Assembly (NCBI RefSeq): GCF_964204865.1
Contig: NC_135264.1
Span: 6,106,001 to 6,170,000 of the forward strand
DNA length: 64,000 nt
Source: Styela clava
Lineage: Eukaryota > Chordata > Ascidiacea > Stolidobranchia > Styelidae
Direction of reading: 5' to 3'
Positions 46,175 to 59,900 of the stretch are shown one piece after another. The position numbers were made by a program, and so were the translations under genes. Position 1 is the stretch's first letter, and every line of letters starts with the position of its first letter. The notes beneath the pieces are model-generated. The model had not been told where the DNA came from, ran no database searches, and worked only from the letters and a program-made list of their open reading frames with translations.

Positions 46175-47513
46175 TTATATACAAATATGTACAACAGATA
46201 TTATAAATCAGTTTCATGCACTGTTAACACAAATAATAAATATCGGAAATGACAGGGGAAACGAGTAAGGCAATTTCGCATTCATAGACAATGGAATTTG
46301 AACACATTTTGGTCATGATATATTTTTTTCAATGCTAGCTAGTTTGTATTATAAGAATGTAGAAAATATAATGAATTCAATTCAATGAACAGTGCTTAAA
46401 CAAATGGTCTATTTAAGAAAAGAAGTTTACATTGTTTGATAAACTGCAGTAATAATTCCCCAAAATCATAAAAAAGTGACATATTCATAACATTATTAAA
46501 CCATTATGTCTAAGGAACCGCTGCATTTCTAAAGCCAGAAATATTCACACGCAGTGAAGAAACCCATCAGGAAATGATCGGATATGACCTTATAAAATGG
46601 CATTATTCAAAAGGTAATACAATTCATTCAGTCCACGCCCTATTATTGTTTTGAAAATTAGTAAAGAACAATTCCGCTAGTAAAGATAGAATATGAGATG
46701 CAATTATACCAGAATAAGAGTATTTATCTGAGCAGCATTGTTTATCAAATTTGGCACATAATTAATGGTTTACTTGCAGTTTAACTATTACTGATAAATT
46801 ATAGTAGAAACATAGTGGAAATATTTGCTTAGATATAAATAAAGGAAATTGATCAAGGAAATTTATCAATCTTGGCATAAGATTACATCATTTCAAAATG
46901 CATTGAAGATTTGTATCCCTATGATGCAGATAACATTCTTAATAATAAACATGAATTCGAACAAACAAATCTAAAAAGGTTGAAGCTCTTTGAATATTTT
47001 CATCCAGTGGCCTCAGTTATCATGTAATAGTGCAGGGAATAGCAAAACACACAAAATAAAAAAATCAATAATAATGCATATTATTATGCAGGAACTACTT
47101 AAAGCAGAATGCATGTGATTACTCATAGACAAATATAGTTGGGCTATGAAGACATAAATTTATAATCGATTTCACACACTCGCATAGTATTTTAAAAATA
47201 TACCACTTTTCAATTTGTCCATCTCTAGTAGATGAAAAATCACAGATCCAACAATTAACATGTAGTAAGTAAACGAAATTCAGTACCATTTATGATTCTA
47301 AATTACTTTAATCATGAATTATTAAACTATGTGGTGAAAGAATGTCCTAACTGCCATAGTCAACTATCAATGACTACGCAATAATGCGCAGAATTAAGTT
47401 TGACAGCAGTCATTCGATCTCAGGTCAACAATATAGAATTCGACAACATGGCACGCTAGAGTGATTCAAGAGTCTTGCTGCACACTAACACAAATAATTT
47501 CTGTAACGTTGTG

Positions 47514-47611
47514 TCCGACCAAGGTCAGACTTCTTCAGACATACGTAGTTCAACATGTTTCGTCTGACCAAGGTCAGACTTCTTCAGACATACACAGTTC
47601 AACATCTGATG
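47514..47611. repeat. 49-bp tandem pair
   Basis: TC[C/T]GACCAAGGTCAGACTTC then TTCAGACATAC[G/A][T/C]AGTTC is repeated with a 49-base period, two units. Confidence 0.7.
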
Positions 47612-47714
47612 TATGACTTGTTCCTACATTCTCTAGAAAAAGTGAAATGGGAGAAACTAGACGTACCAGCCAAAACAAATGCACTAGTAAATTTCATCAT
47701 TTATTTCATTATTT

Positions 47715-47802
47715 ATGTTCCAAATATGTATTTTCAATGTGTTGTATAAATAAAACATACTTTCGCCTTACTATCTGTTATTTGTTAGTTTGAGAACCAC
47801 TG
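47715..47802. mobile_element. hAT MITE right end
   Basis: AACATACTTTCGCCTTACT through TTTGAGAACCACTG matches the right end of 31619-31853. No left end was recognised here. Confidence 0.55.
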
Positions 47803-50728
47803 TGTTGGACAATGCCCCCAATAAAACAAAGAAAGCTTGATGGCAATCCTTATAAGCAAAATGGAGTATAATCTTACACTTTTGACTTAAAAATTTATAC
47901 TATACTTTCTTTGAGTGACACAGGACTTCCAGAATAGGGATGACAAAAATCAATATATACCATTTATATAAATGCAGATATTTTTTTTAATAATTTACTA
48001 GACACGTTGATTCAATTCGTTACCACGAATCACAAATATCTTGAAAAAAAAAAAATTTGCGATAAAATCCCCAAAAATACAATTTGTTTTGGTACAACAT
48101 GAAAATTTACACAGACTAGATTATATATTATCATAATTAGGAGGAAAAGTCAAGTGTGGCTATAGTAATTTACTGTGATATTTATATTTACTGTGCTATT
48201 TTATTTTCGTATTTGCCTGTGTTTATTGGTTTGTTTATGTTATTTGATATGGATAACGGCCTGGTGTGATAAACGAATTGAATTAATAATGGTTAAGAAA
48301 ATACATTTAGCGCATAGTCAACTGTTTCAACTTCCGTTACCATGGTGCAGTTACCACGATAATTTTGTCAATTCAGTATTTAAAATAGCGTTTTTTATCT
48401 GTCACAAGGCATAATACAAAATTTATGTTTTTTTTTCTTTTTACTAATTTATAAGACCGAGTATTCAGGTATTAGAATTTTCATTTAGGAATTTGAGTCG
48501 CGGACTTACTTTTTAATTATCATTCTGTCATTCGCCTAGAAACTCGTCGCTGATGATAGCACAGTAACTGATAACAGAATACCAAGTTTTTTAAACTGCA
48601 CATTTTGGGATACTAAAAAAAACGATCGATGTCCTTATGGCATTTCAAAAGCAAAGGCAGAATAGACATTCTGACAATAGACTAAATTTTAAAACAGCGA
48701 CCTGCTAACAGTCAGACAGTCATTAATAATCCAACTTAACTCCAAAATTAGGCCATCTTCTAACAATCCTGCTGCTGTGCTGTACCGATACTGACAAACT
48801 GGTCTGCTGGTGGTAGCCCTATTTCAGTATTTTGCCAAAAAGATGGTGACCCGTCCTACTGCTGTACCGCAGTACCGGTACCGGTACTGTGTGACTGTCA
48901 TCTTTCTGGACCCTTTTCCGGTATTCATTTTATGTGATATATTTAGTCTACTTTTATTTCTTTAATTACATGATTTCCACGTCAGTAACTACCCGTTTTT
49001 AACAGAAGTAGCGTCAAATGGTACGGTAAGTAGTGAATTAACTTGTGCACCCACGCACAACCCAGCAATCGCAGGTTCAGCCAGTCAAGGGTGTTGTGGA
49101 AGACTTATTCGTAACGTTCACCATGGTGTGCCAACTCAGATCTCCACAGAAATACTAAACAACGGTCATTAATAAAAATAGAATACCACCAAACGCAAAC
49201 CACAAAAGATACTGAATAAAAATAGGCAGAAAACAACCACAGAGATACAGGAAGCAGAACATCGAAACTCAAATCAATTCCTTTTGTTTGTGGAAAGTGG
49301 ATTGCATCACGTGATCAACGAAACATGACTTTTGTGTGATCACTAGCGACCTCGGTGGGAGCCTATGTCATTTATTTGTTTGTACGTGATCACGTAAATT
49401 AAAATAAACGCAATAAAATGATTTCATCATTTTGGAAGATTCAAAATGTGATCAAAGTAAAATTTGAGTCAAGTGAGACAGCAATATCGTCATTCTATAT
49501 AAGTGGTGTTTTGTTTGTCTGATGACGTCATTGACGTACCTCTTTTTGACTTAACCGCCCCCAACTGGCGTATAGAAATAAAAGCATCATGAACAAAGAG
49601 AGCACATGAGAGATAACAAATCCTGTGGTAAGGTTTAGGTCGAGACTAAAATCGCTGTATAAAGATAAGAATGTAATGTCACACATTTTCCACTCTGTAA
49701 TAATAATGGATAAGGTACATAATTTAGTTTGAAATCCGCCATAGTATGAAAAATGACCCGCAAGACAAACACATAGAACGAAAATTGAAAATTCAAAAAA
49801 GTTGTCAAAAGTGAATATGAGGTGTAAACATGCGTCATGAATAGGCCTACACATAATAGACAGGCATTCTAGCTCTTGCGAGAAGAAGAAACAAGAAGTA
49901 ACGAATTAAATAAAAACAAATAGGTGAGGGTAGTGAAAATATATAATAAGAACTCTGTAATAATTGACGTTTTAAAAATAACAGATATGACAAATAGGAA
50001 TTATTACCGAATTCTGTTTGGAAATATAGGGAAGTTTATTTCATGCATATTTCAAATTGAGCAAGCATATTTTAACTGACTTGTTAACCAAGACGTGATA
50101 CCAAATGAATTTAATTTTAATATATGTGGGGTAGCCGCAGTGTAAAATGACCGAATTAAAGTGCTTGATTTTTTTCATGATCATTTTGTTATTTGCAATA
50201 CGGTTAACAGAAATTTTTGGAAAAAGGCAAAAAGTCGCGGGCTCTCGTAAAGTCGATCAACCCACGAGCAACCACGTCTCACATCAGCAATTGTACGCAT
50301 GTCATTGTTGGTTTTATCATTTCTTATGAACGATTACGCAAAGTCATTACCACAATTGTACACAAATGTCTCTCTGTAGAATTTAAGACTGTCTACAGTC
50401 TATACTTGGTATTTTGGCTGTTGATGCTTGTCTACAGAGAATGGAATTGAGGGTGGATGCATTCTATGATTATGGTGCTATAGTAGAAGATATACAAACG
50501 AGTTAGCCTATTCGAAGACCATCAGGGAGAATGTTTCCATGTGGCAGCGCTCCTAGTTCTGTTGCGTTAACGAAGTGTTTTCTTATCTTGGTAAAGACAG
50601 ACTTGGTAAGCACAGACCCTGGAATTAATTCTCTCCAAACTCGGCGTATAGCCCCGTAAATCACACAAATCGTCCGAGAGGTCCGTTCAAATACGGAAGT
50701 CTGGTTACGATTTATATTTTCTCTAGAT

Positions 50729-51068
50729 CAGTGATTCCCAAAGTGAGCGATATCGCCACCCCTTCCCGGTGGGCGCACCCCCCCTCCCCTTTAATTCTAT
50801 GGAATAGTAACCGGACAAGAGGCCGTGGTTCATGATGAGGAATCGAAGATGGATTTTACCGAAGACCTTTGAGGTGATATTTTGATGCAGGTCATTAGGC
50901 AAGTAGGCTTGAGACCGCCCAATAAAAACATTATGTACTGTTTATTATGTTTATTTGTTCTGTAATATATTCAATTCTGACTTATACATTTTTTTGTAGT
51001 GCCAGGGGGCGATGAAGTTGTATAAATTACTGTAGTGGGGTGATGATGAAAAAAGTTGGGAACCACTG
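50729..51068. mobile_element. hAT MITE, 340 bp, family of 22881-24919
   Basis: Ends CAGTGATTCCCAAAGT and, inverted, CAGTGGTTCCCAACTT. Flanks CTCTAGAT and TTCTAGGT match 6 of 8. It carries GCGATATCGCC and, at 50793-50910, a piece of the tRNA-like SINE (GAATAGTAACCGGACAAGAG). Confidence 0.75.
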
Positions 51069-51269
51069 TTCTAGGTCTAGACTCTAGATTAGAATCTAGA
51101 ACTAGATGATCATTTTTTTTATTAAGTATATTTGCTCAAAGCAAAGTCACGAAAATTTGTTTGTTCTACTGATTCTATAATCAGTTTTAATTTATTGGTT
51201 TTTATCAATACACTGCTATACTGATCATACTTTTACTCATTAGGAATGAAAGAGAATGATCTATAAACG

Positions 51270-51725
51270 AAGTTACGGATAACCACTAAAATGCCAAGTG
51301 CTACGGAATGTGACATGCGTGAATGGACGTATTTGTGATTTGCACAAGTGAAATATGCAGCCACGGGACAAATATCGGCGGGCAGGGTAAAGAGATCCAA
51401 CTTTTATTGACGCATTTCGACCTACTTTCGTGATATATCCATTCCAACTTAAATTCTTGGAGATGAAGAATCCAATCAAACGAAATTTGAATGATTCTTC
51501 TAGTGTTTCTTCCGATATTGAAATTAGAGCTATATCAGGATTATTATAACTTCTAACAGCGTTGTTTATCGGACATCGCATCAAAACAAGTATATATAAT
51601 AAAAAAAGAGGTCTCATCAGAATAATGAATGAATCGCAGATGTGAATATCCTGAAGATCATTGATAAATGATAGAAACAATGTAGGTCCAAGAATTGAGC
51701 CATGAAAACCTCCAGAAATATAGGA
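51270..51725 (-). pseudogene. LINE reverse-transcriptase remnant
   Basis: Reads GSILGPTLFLSFINDLQD, the RT motif before the catalytic YxDD box. It later has RLIGFFISKNLSWNGYITKV and SLYPARRYLSRGCIF, HLCKSQIRP, which follow the LGLxIxxxLSWxxHI...LxxARRFLSxxxLLxLYKSQIRP pattern of CR1/Jockey-type elements. The catalytic YADD segment is missing between the two parts. Degenerate. Confidence 0.8.
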
Positions 51726-53918
51726 GTCTTTTTTTCAACACGCACGTTGGCAATTTAAACAAGCTAGATCCAATGGTCTCACTAAACCATTTGGTGATGT
51801 TAGCCACAGGCGTAAACAGCGCGCGTTCATTGGGATGGGACATCACAGACCTGCTATTTATCAATCCCGCGTGTTTGAAAGCGTCCGGTTCTAGTACATA
51901 AGAAAAGTACTGTTATTAAGCAACAAATCAACCCACTGAAAATACCTATTCGAGAGCGAAGTAAGTCTGTAGGGAAATTCTAGTAAATATTGTTAATTAT
52001 CAGTGGCCTCTTCCATCCAGCTTTGTTCCGAGAAAAAGCTACGAGTAAGAGTCCTATTACGTCATTATGCAATTATACAAAAAAATTACCCCTGCCCCAA
52101 AATTTGGGGCTGGCTACGCCCTTGCCTCAACGTACACTAACTCATACTCCCAAAACACTGAGATCAAATACCTGAATACATCTGAAATGTATTTTTAGCC
52201 GATACCTGATACAATTACCGATAGCATAACATAGGATAGAATTTAATCATATGGCAAACCACAACCTCTCGTCCACATCTCTAGCACAAACCCATATTTT
52301 TCATTATTTGCACTTCTTAAATTAACCAACGTTTATTTGAATTTAGACATTGATCAAATTGAACTATAAACAATTTATTCCAGTGACAGTTATAGAAACA
52401 ATTTTTCTACAATTATCATTGTACAAAAATGGGGCACATATGAATTACATTTCGTGCGTAATTTATCTGCAGCCATCGTTGTCTGACAAACTAGTTAGAA
52501 AAAACAAATGAATTGAAGACGAAACAATGATAAACAAATACATATCTACATGGTAGGTAATCTATGGCTTATGGAACAAATGTTACTTATATCACTAAAT
52601 GAATACTATCACAAAAATAAACTACAATCATGTTTGCTGCTATTCAGATCGAAAACACAAAATTATTCAATGGCAAATTTAACCTAAAGATTTTCATAAC
52701 ACACAGATCAGTGTGTCTTAGATTACAGAAATTTGGATACAAATAATCATACAAAACAGAAGTTCAAGTGTTAAATAAATTTTCCTCATTCTCGAAGAAT
52801 TAATGGGTCACCCTGTGTATATCATTGCTAACTTGAACTTAGAACATTTTAGAATACCGGTAATTTTTGAGAAATTGCCCATTTTCTACATTGCCATTGT
52901 TAACGTTAAGGTTTTCTATATTAAGGGTACAATAGTATAGTAAAATACAAACAAGAGAATCAAATGTGCGTGAATTTTCAAGAAGAAAAAAATTGAACAA
53001 TGTGTCACATATAAGTGCATTTAATTACGTAAAATTGTCATTGACACCAAAGAAAATCGTTTCCACATCATAAAACCTCATTGGAACATTTATTTACTTA
53101 TTATAATAAAATTAATGCTAAAAATACTTCGAAGAGTGCAAGTGGACTGAAAATTATTAGGCAAAAGAGCAAAACTACAATTGAATTGCCTAAAAATTCT
53201 TACCCCAGAGTTTTTGACAGTGAAATGTACACGCAAATTAAGTGAATTATTTTTCCCCGTCAATTGACAGCGAAAAAAAAAACTCAAAATTTTTTAAAAT
53301 CTATCTGAATGTACATTTATACAGAAATACATATCGACTTTATACATAAAAAATACAGATTGCTGTTCGCGTGGAGCTAATTAAACTGACTGTTCTGGAG
53401 ATATTTATGGGTTCTGCTTTATAAGGTCACCCCGTACATAGATCCATTCAAAAAAGCTAGAAGCAACTACGAGGAGACCCCTAAATTATCCTAAAACAGA
53501 CATCCCCAATTTTTTGCTGAGAGTCAAAATAATTATCCTACAAGTATTACAACAAAATAATATATTGTAGGATGAAATAATAATAAGAAAATGTCACACA
53601 TATAACTAAGAATTGCAAGAGATGAATACACGTCACAGTGAAACTACCTACAAAAATATGTGATAACAATAAAGAAGCAATCAAGCAAGTGAAGTGTTAG
53701 TATGTTCTCAATTAGAACTCCACCAGTTTACAACAATTTCATCTTAACCTGGTAAAGCTAGAATAAAATTATTAATATTGCAAGTATATACAACATTGCC
53801 TTGCTTATTATACAAAAGCTGATACTAATATAGAAACTCATTACTTGCACAGGAAAACAACTATGTAGGTAAACATTCCTTATTGGAAAAAGAATATCAT
53901 CAGGTCAAAGTTGAGAGT
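51726..53918. other. Intergenic region downstream of FOXM1
   Basis: AT-rich. It probably contains the FOXM1 3'UTR at its right end and decayed LINE sequence at its left. GGGGCTGGCTACGCCCTTG near 52107 resembles the end of the 18587-22420 hAT family. No other feature is supported. Confidence 0.45.
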
Positions 53919-56900
53919 TCAAGGTTCAGGTAGATTTGACCAACTCACATCAACTATATCTGAAAACTTTGACGGTGAACATCCACTCGCTCCGAGTAGA
54001 CTAATTCCACTCAAATCCAGTAGTTTACTGAAACTGTTGTTTAACGCCACGCAATCAGCACCAAAGACACTCGGAAGAAATCCTTTCATTGGAGATTCAT
54101 TCGAAGTGGAAGACGGCAAATCAGTGGTTGAAATTTGATTCAATCGAGAAGGGGACTGGGAATAAGTGCCTAAGATTACTTTTTTACTGCTGGGACTGAC
54201 GAAATGCTTGACGGATTTGTCATGTAGTGAAGTGGTCCCTGTTCCTATATTGAAGCCATTATCTATGTTTTTCTCTATGTTGCTAAAAGGTAATTTTTTG
54301 GCTTCAGATCGACATCCTTGTGGACTACGCAAAAATCTGGAAGGTGTCAGTGACCTAGAAAAATAATATAAAAAATAAGTCAGACACAAAGCGAATTTTT
54401 TTTTAAAATGTCAAGTAAAGTATAGGATGAATTTTACTGGTGTCAAAGGTCCATTAAACACCGATTGCAATAGCGAACGTTTCAGAAGCGTTTGCCCCAC
54501 CCCCATTGCAAAACCTGGCTGCGACCCTGCTTAAAAGTGATAAATATCATTGAATATGTGCGAAAATGCTCAATTGATTGGTTAAAAAAAATAATAACCT
54601 GAGGGGTTTCCTTCCATATTTCTCATCACATATCGGTGTTGAAGTTGGTTGATGATATTCATCATGCATAGAAACTCCCTCTTTTCCAGGTGTTGAATAT
54701 ACTTTGCCAGCTTTGGAGAAAGTATGGCTATGTTGCCTTAAAATAGCATCCAAATCTTCATTAAAACCGGGAGAAATCGTAAATTTTTGATACTGAAGCT
54801 TCTTGCATTTCTTTCTTGGAGGGGTACTTCCTATTTCCTCTCTGTTTGATGAAGATGTCATGAAATATATGTTTGAATAAATAGGAAAGGAAGTTAGAAT
54901 ATCGGATTTTTAAAATACCAAATTCCCTATGAAACAAATACTCATTTTACAACAAAATGCTCTTGTGTATATTTTTCATGTGGTGAATTTTCCTATGCGG
55001 CAGTCCTTCCAAATAAGCATTATATACCGTAAGTCTAATCCAGTCACAATCGGATCTGCAACGTCATGCATTGCATAAATATAAATTTATTTTGAATGAT
55101 AACAAATACAACTTACTCGCTGACAATATCTTTCGAGAATAACGATTTGTACGGAGTTTCCAAGTCATTTAATATCTCACTGAAACTGTTTGGCGAACCA
55201 AAACCAAACATCGATGAATTTTCTTTAGCGGATCTGAAATCTGTGAAATCTTCTTTTTCAATTTTTATCAACTTTTTGGAATTTTCTGGAGATTTTCCTG
55301 ATTTGCTTTCATCCTGAACCAAAGAATGAAATAGTGAAATGAATGATGACATAATGCAGAATTCCAAGAGTGTCGAGGCCAGGGTCTGTTTCATAATAAA
55401 GCTTAATTATTTGAAAATATGGCCTATACTAAACTTCAAAACATTCTTTTCTTCATTGAGTTCAATGATAGTTCTAAACACCATAAATACATAATGACTG
55501 AAAAGATATCATAATCTCACGATGTAAAGTGTTGGCTTTTATCAAATGCTCTCACTTATTCATCCTACAACCGATAAAAATTGGAACAGAAAATACCAGA
55601 CTTTATTGGCAAACACACCATTACTACTCCTGCCTTTGAGTAAAAAACTACCCTTCTGTTTCATTACTTTATTTCAACCATTTAATTTACACAAAAGCAA
55701 TAGGAAAATTCTCACTTTTTCGAAGCTAGCTAGCTGATTTAACTAAAAATTTAGATCACAAATTAGTTTTATTAATAATAAGAGATGAAAGCCATCTTTA
55801 ACTAATAATAGCGTTGGAGAGTTGCTGGCTAGTTTTAAAGCAAAAGGGAAGCACGGCAAAAAAATTGCCACCTGAGTGATTGTATTTTATGCTAAGTATG
55901 TTCAACACATTTTCCAGACTACTGTCATCCCGAAAGCAATGGTATTTACATTTTGATAATTCTTTTTAATACTAAAAAAACTTGAGAATAAAACTTATAC
56001 TCACGAAATGTAAAGAACTATTTAATGAATCATTCAATGTCTTCAAAGGTTGTTTTCTTGGTCTTTTTCTAACTTTAATATTCTCTTTATTATCCTGAAA
56101 GATTGTTTCACAAAAGTTAAGTTTTATTAACACAAACAAATCAAGACAAATCAAACAACAAAATGTGACAATATACCTTGGGAAACGTGGACAGTGACAT
56201 ATTACCGAACATCAGACACAATTGAATTATAAATCTAATAATGAAGCGATCATTAGCCTTACTAGACTTTTTACAATTCAGTATTCCTCACTGGACATTT
56301 TTTTTGCCCATTATGTGTGGCGCATCGTGCTTGTGGCGCATCGTGCTAAGCGTTGGGAATACGCTCGCCACCACACGTCTGATTACCTTGTATGGGTTCG
56401 CAGGTATCCCATGCAGGGATATTTATGTGCGAGAGGTTTGCTGGACTTCTCACTGTCACAGAGTAGTGGTTCACGTAACCGCTGGCCGGTTACGGCTTCC
56501 TCCACTATCGAGTCCATGCTTCCGAATAACTGGCTAACTAATCCCATACCCGACATGGACTAGTAACCGGGCGAGAGGCCGTGGTTCGCTATATGATTAA
56601 GCCATCTTATCAGCTTTCCACCACAGGATAAATATGTAAATCCTATCCTATACTTAATACATATATATTCCGCATGAATATTTCTATAATGAAATCTTGG
56701 AATTATACAAATTAATAAGTTAATAAGTAAGTTAATTTAAGTAAGTTAATTAGTAACCTACTTGCCTCATCCAAAAAACAATTTTGATAGCTATATCCTA
56801 CCGATAGAAAAATTTGCAATTCAACTGCATGACCTACTTCACACAAAATTGTTCAATGTTATAATTTTACATACTGTTATAACATCATTGGAAGAAGTGC

Positions 56901-59900
56901 TTTGATATTCTGAAGATATTTCAGGATAATGTTGCTTGTATCCAGCAGACATCATGCTGGTTTTAGTCGTTGATGAAGGAGTCATCATACTCATGTCGGA
57001 ATGACAACCAGAGTCGGCAAACAAAGAGGAACAATCCCTAAGCAAAATTACAACGAATTAATATTACATTCAATAATATCAGAAAACAGTAGAGAATTTA
57101 TAGGAAAATATAACTAGGGATATATTTCCTGGCAGCTGAAAGTTATTTATACGACATTAGTGATGTCTTTCTCTTCGGCCCCATACAAGCAGTTGCTACT
57201 ACCTAACAATATGTAATGAGCCACTCAGCCACTATTATTTGGAAGAACCAGTATCTTTTTGTTTCGGCATTACCTACTCCAGTGGTTCTCAACCTTTCAT
57301 GGCTCGTAGCCCCCTTCCGAAGGCATTTAGCACTTACGGCCAGGGATGGCCAATTCGAATAAAGTATTCGAATGTATTCGAATATCTCGTCATTCGAATA
57401 TCGGAATTCACGTTCATAAGAATATCGGATATTTGTGTGACGTCACACATTTTCGACGCCGCTTTCAAGACGTTTCCGCTGAATGAAAACATTCTCGATA
57501 GAAACTTGCGCGTGATCGTTTTTATCACTCGTCAACGTAACGTGTTATTTAGGCCCGTAAACGCCTTTACGATTGTGTTATTTTCCAAATTGTTCCACGA
57601 TCACGATAACATTTATTTTATTTTTGTACGCGCACAGAATTGTGAATCTAGTAAATACGTTTATCGGCGGCGAGTTTCTAAAGACAACGCAACTTTTTGA
57701 TTGAAAAGCGGCAATTTAAAATACTGGCTTGGTTTTTACCGGGTCGCCTTGACGCATCGATTGCGTTTCTTTATTTATTTATTAAGTAATATATTTTGTT
57801 CGATTTAATTATATTTATCACGTTTTTGTTAGACTTCCCCGAGGGTGCCGCCGCTCGATAACCAGAATTGGTTTTCGGCGTCTCCTTTCACCCTGGTATG
57901 CGGTCTTTTATATTTCCTTTATTTGTGTATGTATAATTCGTACTTTCAGCTTGGTGAAGAAATAAATTACTGATTACTGAAAATAAAACCGTAAACAACA
58001 TAAGTTTTATTGAGGCCCGCGAAAATTTAAAAAACGCTTTTCTAGGCAGTGAAAATCGCAAAATTTCGTGTGCCTTTGGCACACATTATGTTTGGTCGGC
58101 GTTTAGAAACATATCGTTACTAATTGAGGGCGGGATTTGCCTGATTATCCATTACTTTAAATTGCCGTCGAATATTTTCGGGTTAACACGATACAAGGTT
58201 TGAAACGCGACTTTTTCCCTGGTTTCCCTGGTGAGGATGTATATAATATAATTAATCTAAAGTATATTCAATCAATTTTATTGTGATGAAATAAATTTTA
58301 CTCTGAGATATTTTACTCTGAGCATTTCGATCGAGCGGAGTCACTGTTAACAAGTACATCTAAATATTTGCCGAATTAGCAAAATACGGATAAAAACAAT
58401 ATTTAATCGGACAGTTTACCTCACGTTTTTATTTTTATGGCCGCGGACTGCAATGGTATATAAGAGTGGTGAGGATTTTATTTTGTCGACGCAACCGCAG
58501 GTTAAATTAAAGACAATTAAATTAATAAGAGCAACACATTTTAAATATGTCCGTGTCGGTCACGAATTCATCACTTTGCACAACAGAAAAATATATATTC
58601 GTTGTTATATTATTTGTTGTAAAAGTCGACTCTTTTAACAGGTGGCATAATCGCGGCGATGAATATGTATTTTTAATTTACTGCTAAACTTTATATGTAT
58701 ATTCATTGTATGAAATGAATTACTCTCTACACTTAACAGGATTTTATATAATTATTTGAGATTTTTCTAACGGCGATAACGAGTTGGCAAGATTGCAAAA
58801 ATACATATTAAAATTAAATACATCAAGCAGTTTATCTCGTAATTTTAGGTCACAGATTGCCGTGGACCGAATAGTAATGTTTTTTTTGACGTAAGAAGAA
58901 GCAACCGCGAGTTATGTTGGACACATTAAATTAATATATAAAGATATTTTAGAATCTCGTAGTTGTCATGGATTGAATATTTTACGTAACAGAATGATCA
59001 TTATACGCTGACAAGACGGCTCTTTTAACGAGCGCGGAATCGCGGTGGGTGTTACAGGCGGCAATGAGAATTTCCGATTTTGAAAATCCTGACTGCGCGC
59101 TGGCAGTGGTTGTCATCTATTCTCTACTAATTTATTTCTAACTCCAAACACAACAATATGTTACACATAATAACAATATGGTTCACATAAATTTATATAC
59201 AAATATACTGGTAGGTAGTAGAATACTCTAGGCTTAAATATTAGAATTTTTAAAGGCATAATGGATTTTCGATTGTTGTTGCCTGTATTGCCAATAAATT
59301 TTATTACTCTCAGAAAATATACACAATTATCTGAATACAAGTAGTATTTTTGTCAATAGACTCGACTATTATCGTAATATCATGGTACCAATGATAGAAA
59401 GCGTCAGACAACTCCTTGGCTATCTTTTCATATGGTCATTTGTACAAAGTGAATAATTTCAATAAACTGACTGTGTCACAAGTTGCTATTATTTTTTATT
59501 AATAGCTATAAACTATCAATTACTCTGTGCACATATTATACTGTTGGTCTGTGGCTTCATTCTGATATTTCTATTGAAGCTTATTTCCTAATTTACTGGG
59601 TTTTAATCAACTAAAACAAAAATGTGTTATTTTCGATTTTAGAATGTATTCGGAATTCCAGATTCGAAAACATTATTTTAGAATGTATTCGGAATAGTTT
59701 AGTATTCGGAAATGGCCATCCCTGCTTACGGCCCCCTGTTTATCATTCCAGTGGTATTTATAGTGACATTTTGATTGATAGATTCCAGATCCCATTGTGT
59801 TTAAACAATTCATGCTCAGCAAAGTGAAAACACCCTGTGAAATAACCTTATCAAGCAATACGACTAGAAAGAACAGGGAGCTTTCTTGTGAAGTGAAAAG

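Larger units (their letters stand above)
46175..50728. other. Intergenic region upstream of UBAP2
   Basis: AT-rich. It should hold the UBAP2 promoter near the left edge. Apart from a 49-bp tandem pair at 47514-47611, a hAT end at 47740-47802 and a GTACCGGTACCGGTAC run near 48873, nothing is supported. A CACGTGATCA / TGATCACGT inverted pair at about 49309-49396 may be chance. Confidence 0.45.

Noticed and set aside
49300..49400. CACGTGATCA / TGATCACGT pair as a regulatory site
   Set aside because: Short palindromes of this kind are expected by chance in several kilobases, and no gene start is near.
52020..52125. Member of the CAGAGGCGTAGC hAT family
   Set aside because: Only one end-like sequence (GGCTACGCCC) is seen. 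No left end or target-site repeat.
57239..57700. 153-codon plus-strand frame
   Set aside because: Crosses the boundary between two transposons (57280 and 57341), so it cannot be an ancestral gene. Residue pattern is not protein-like.
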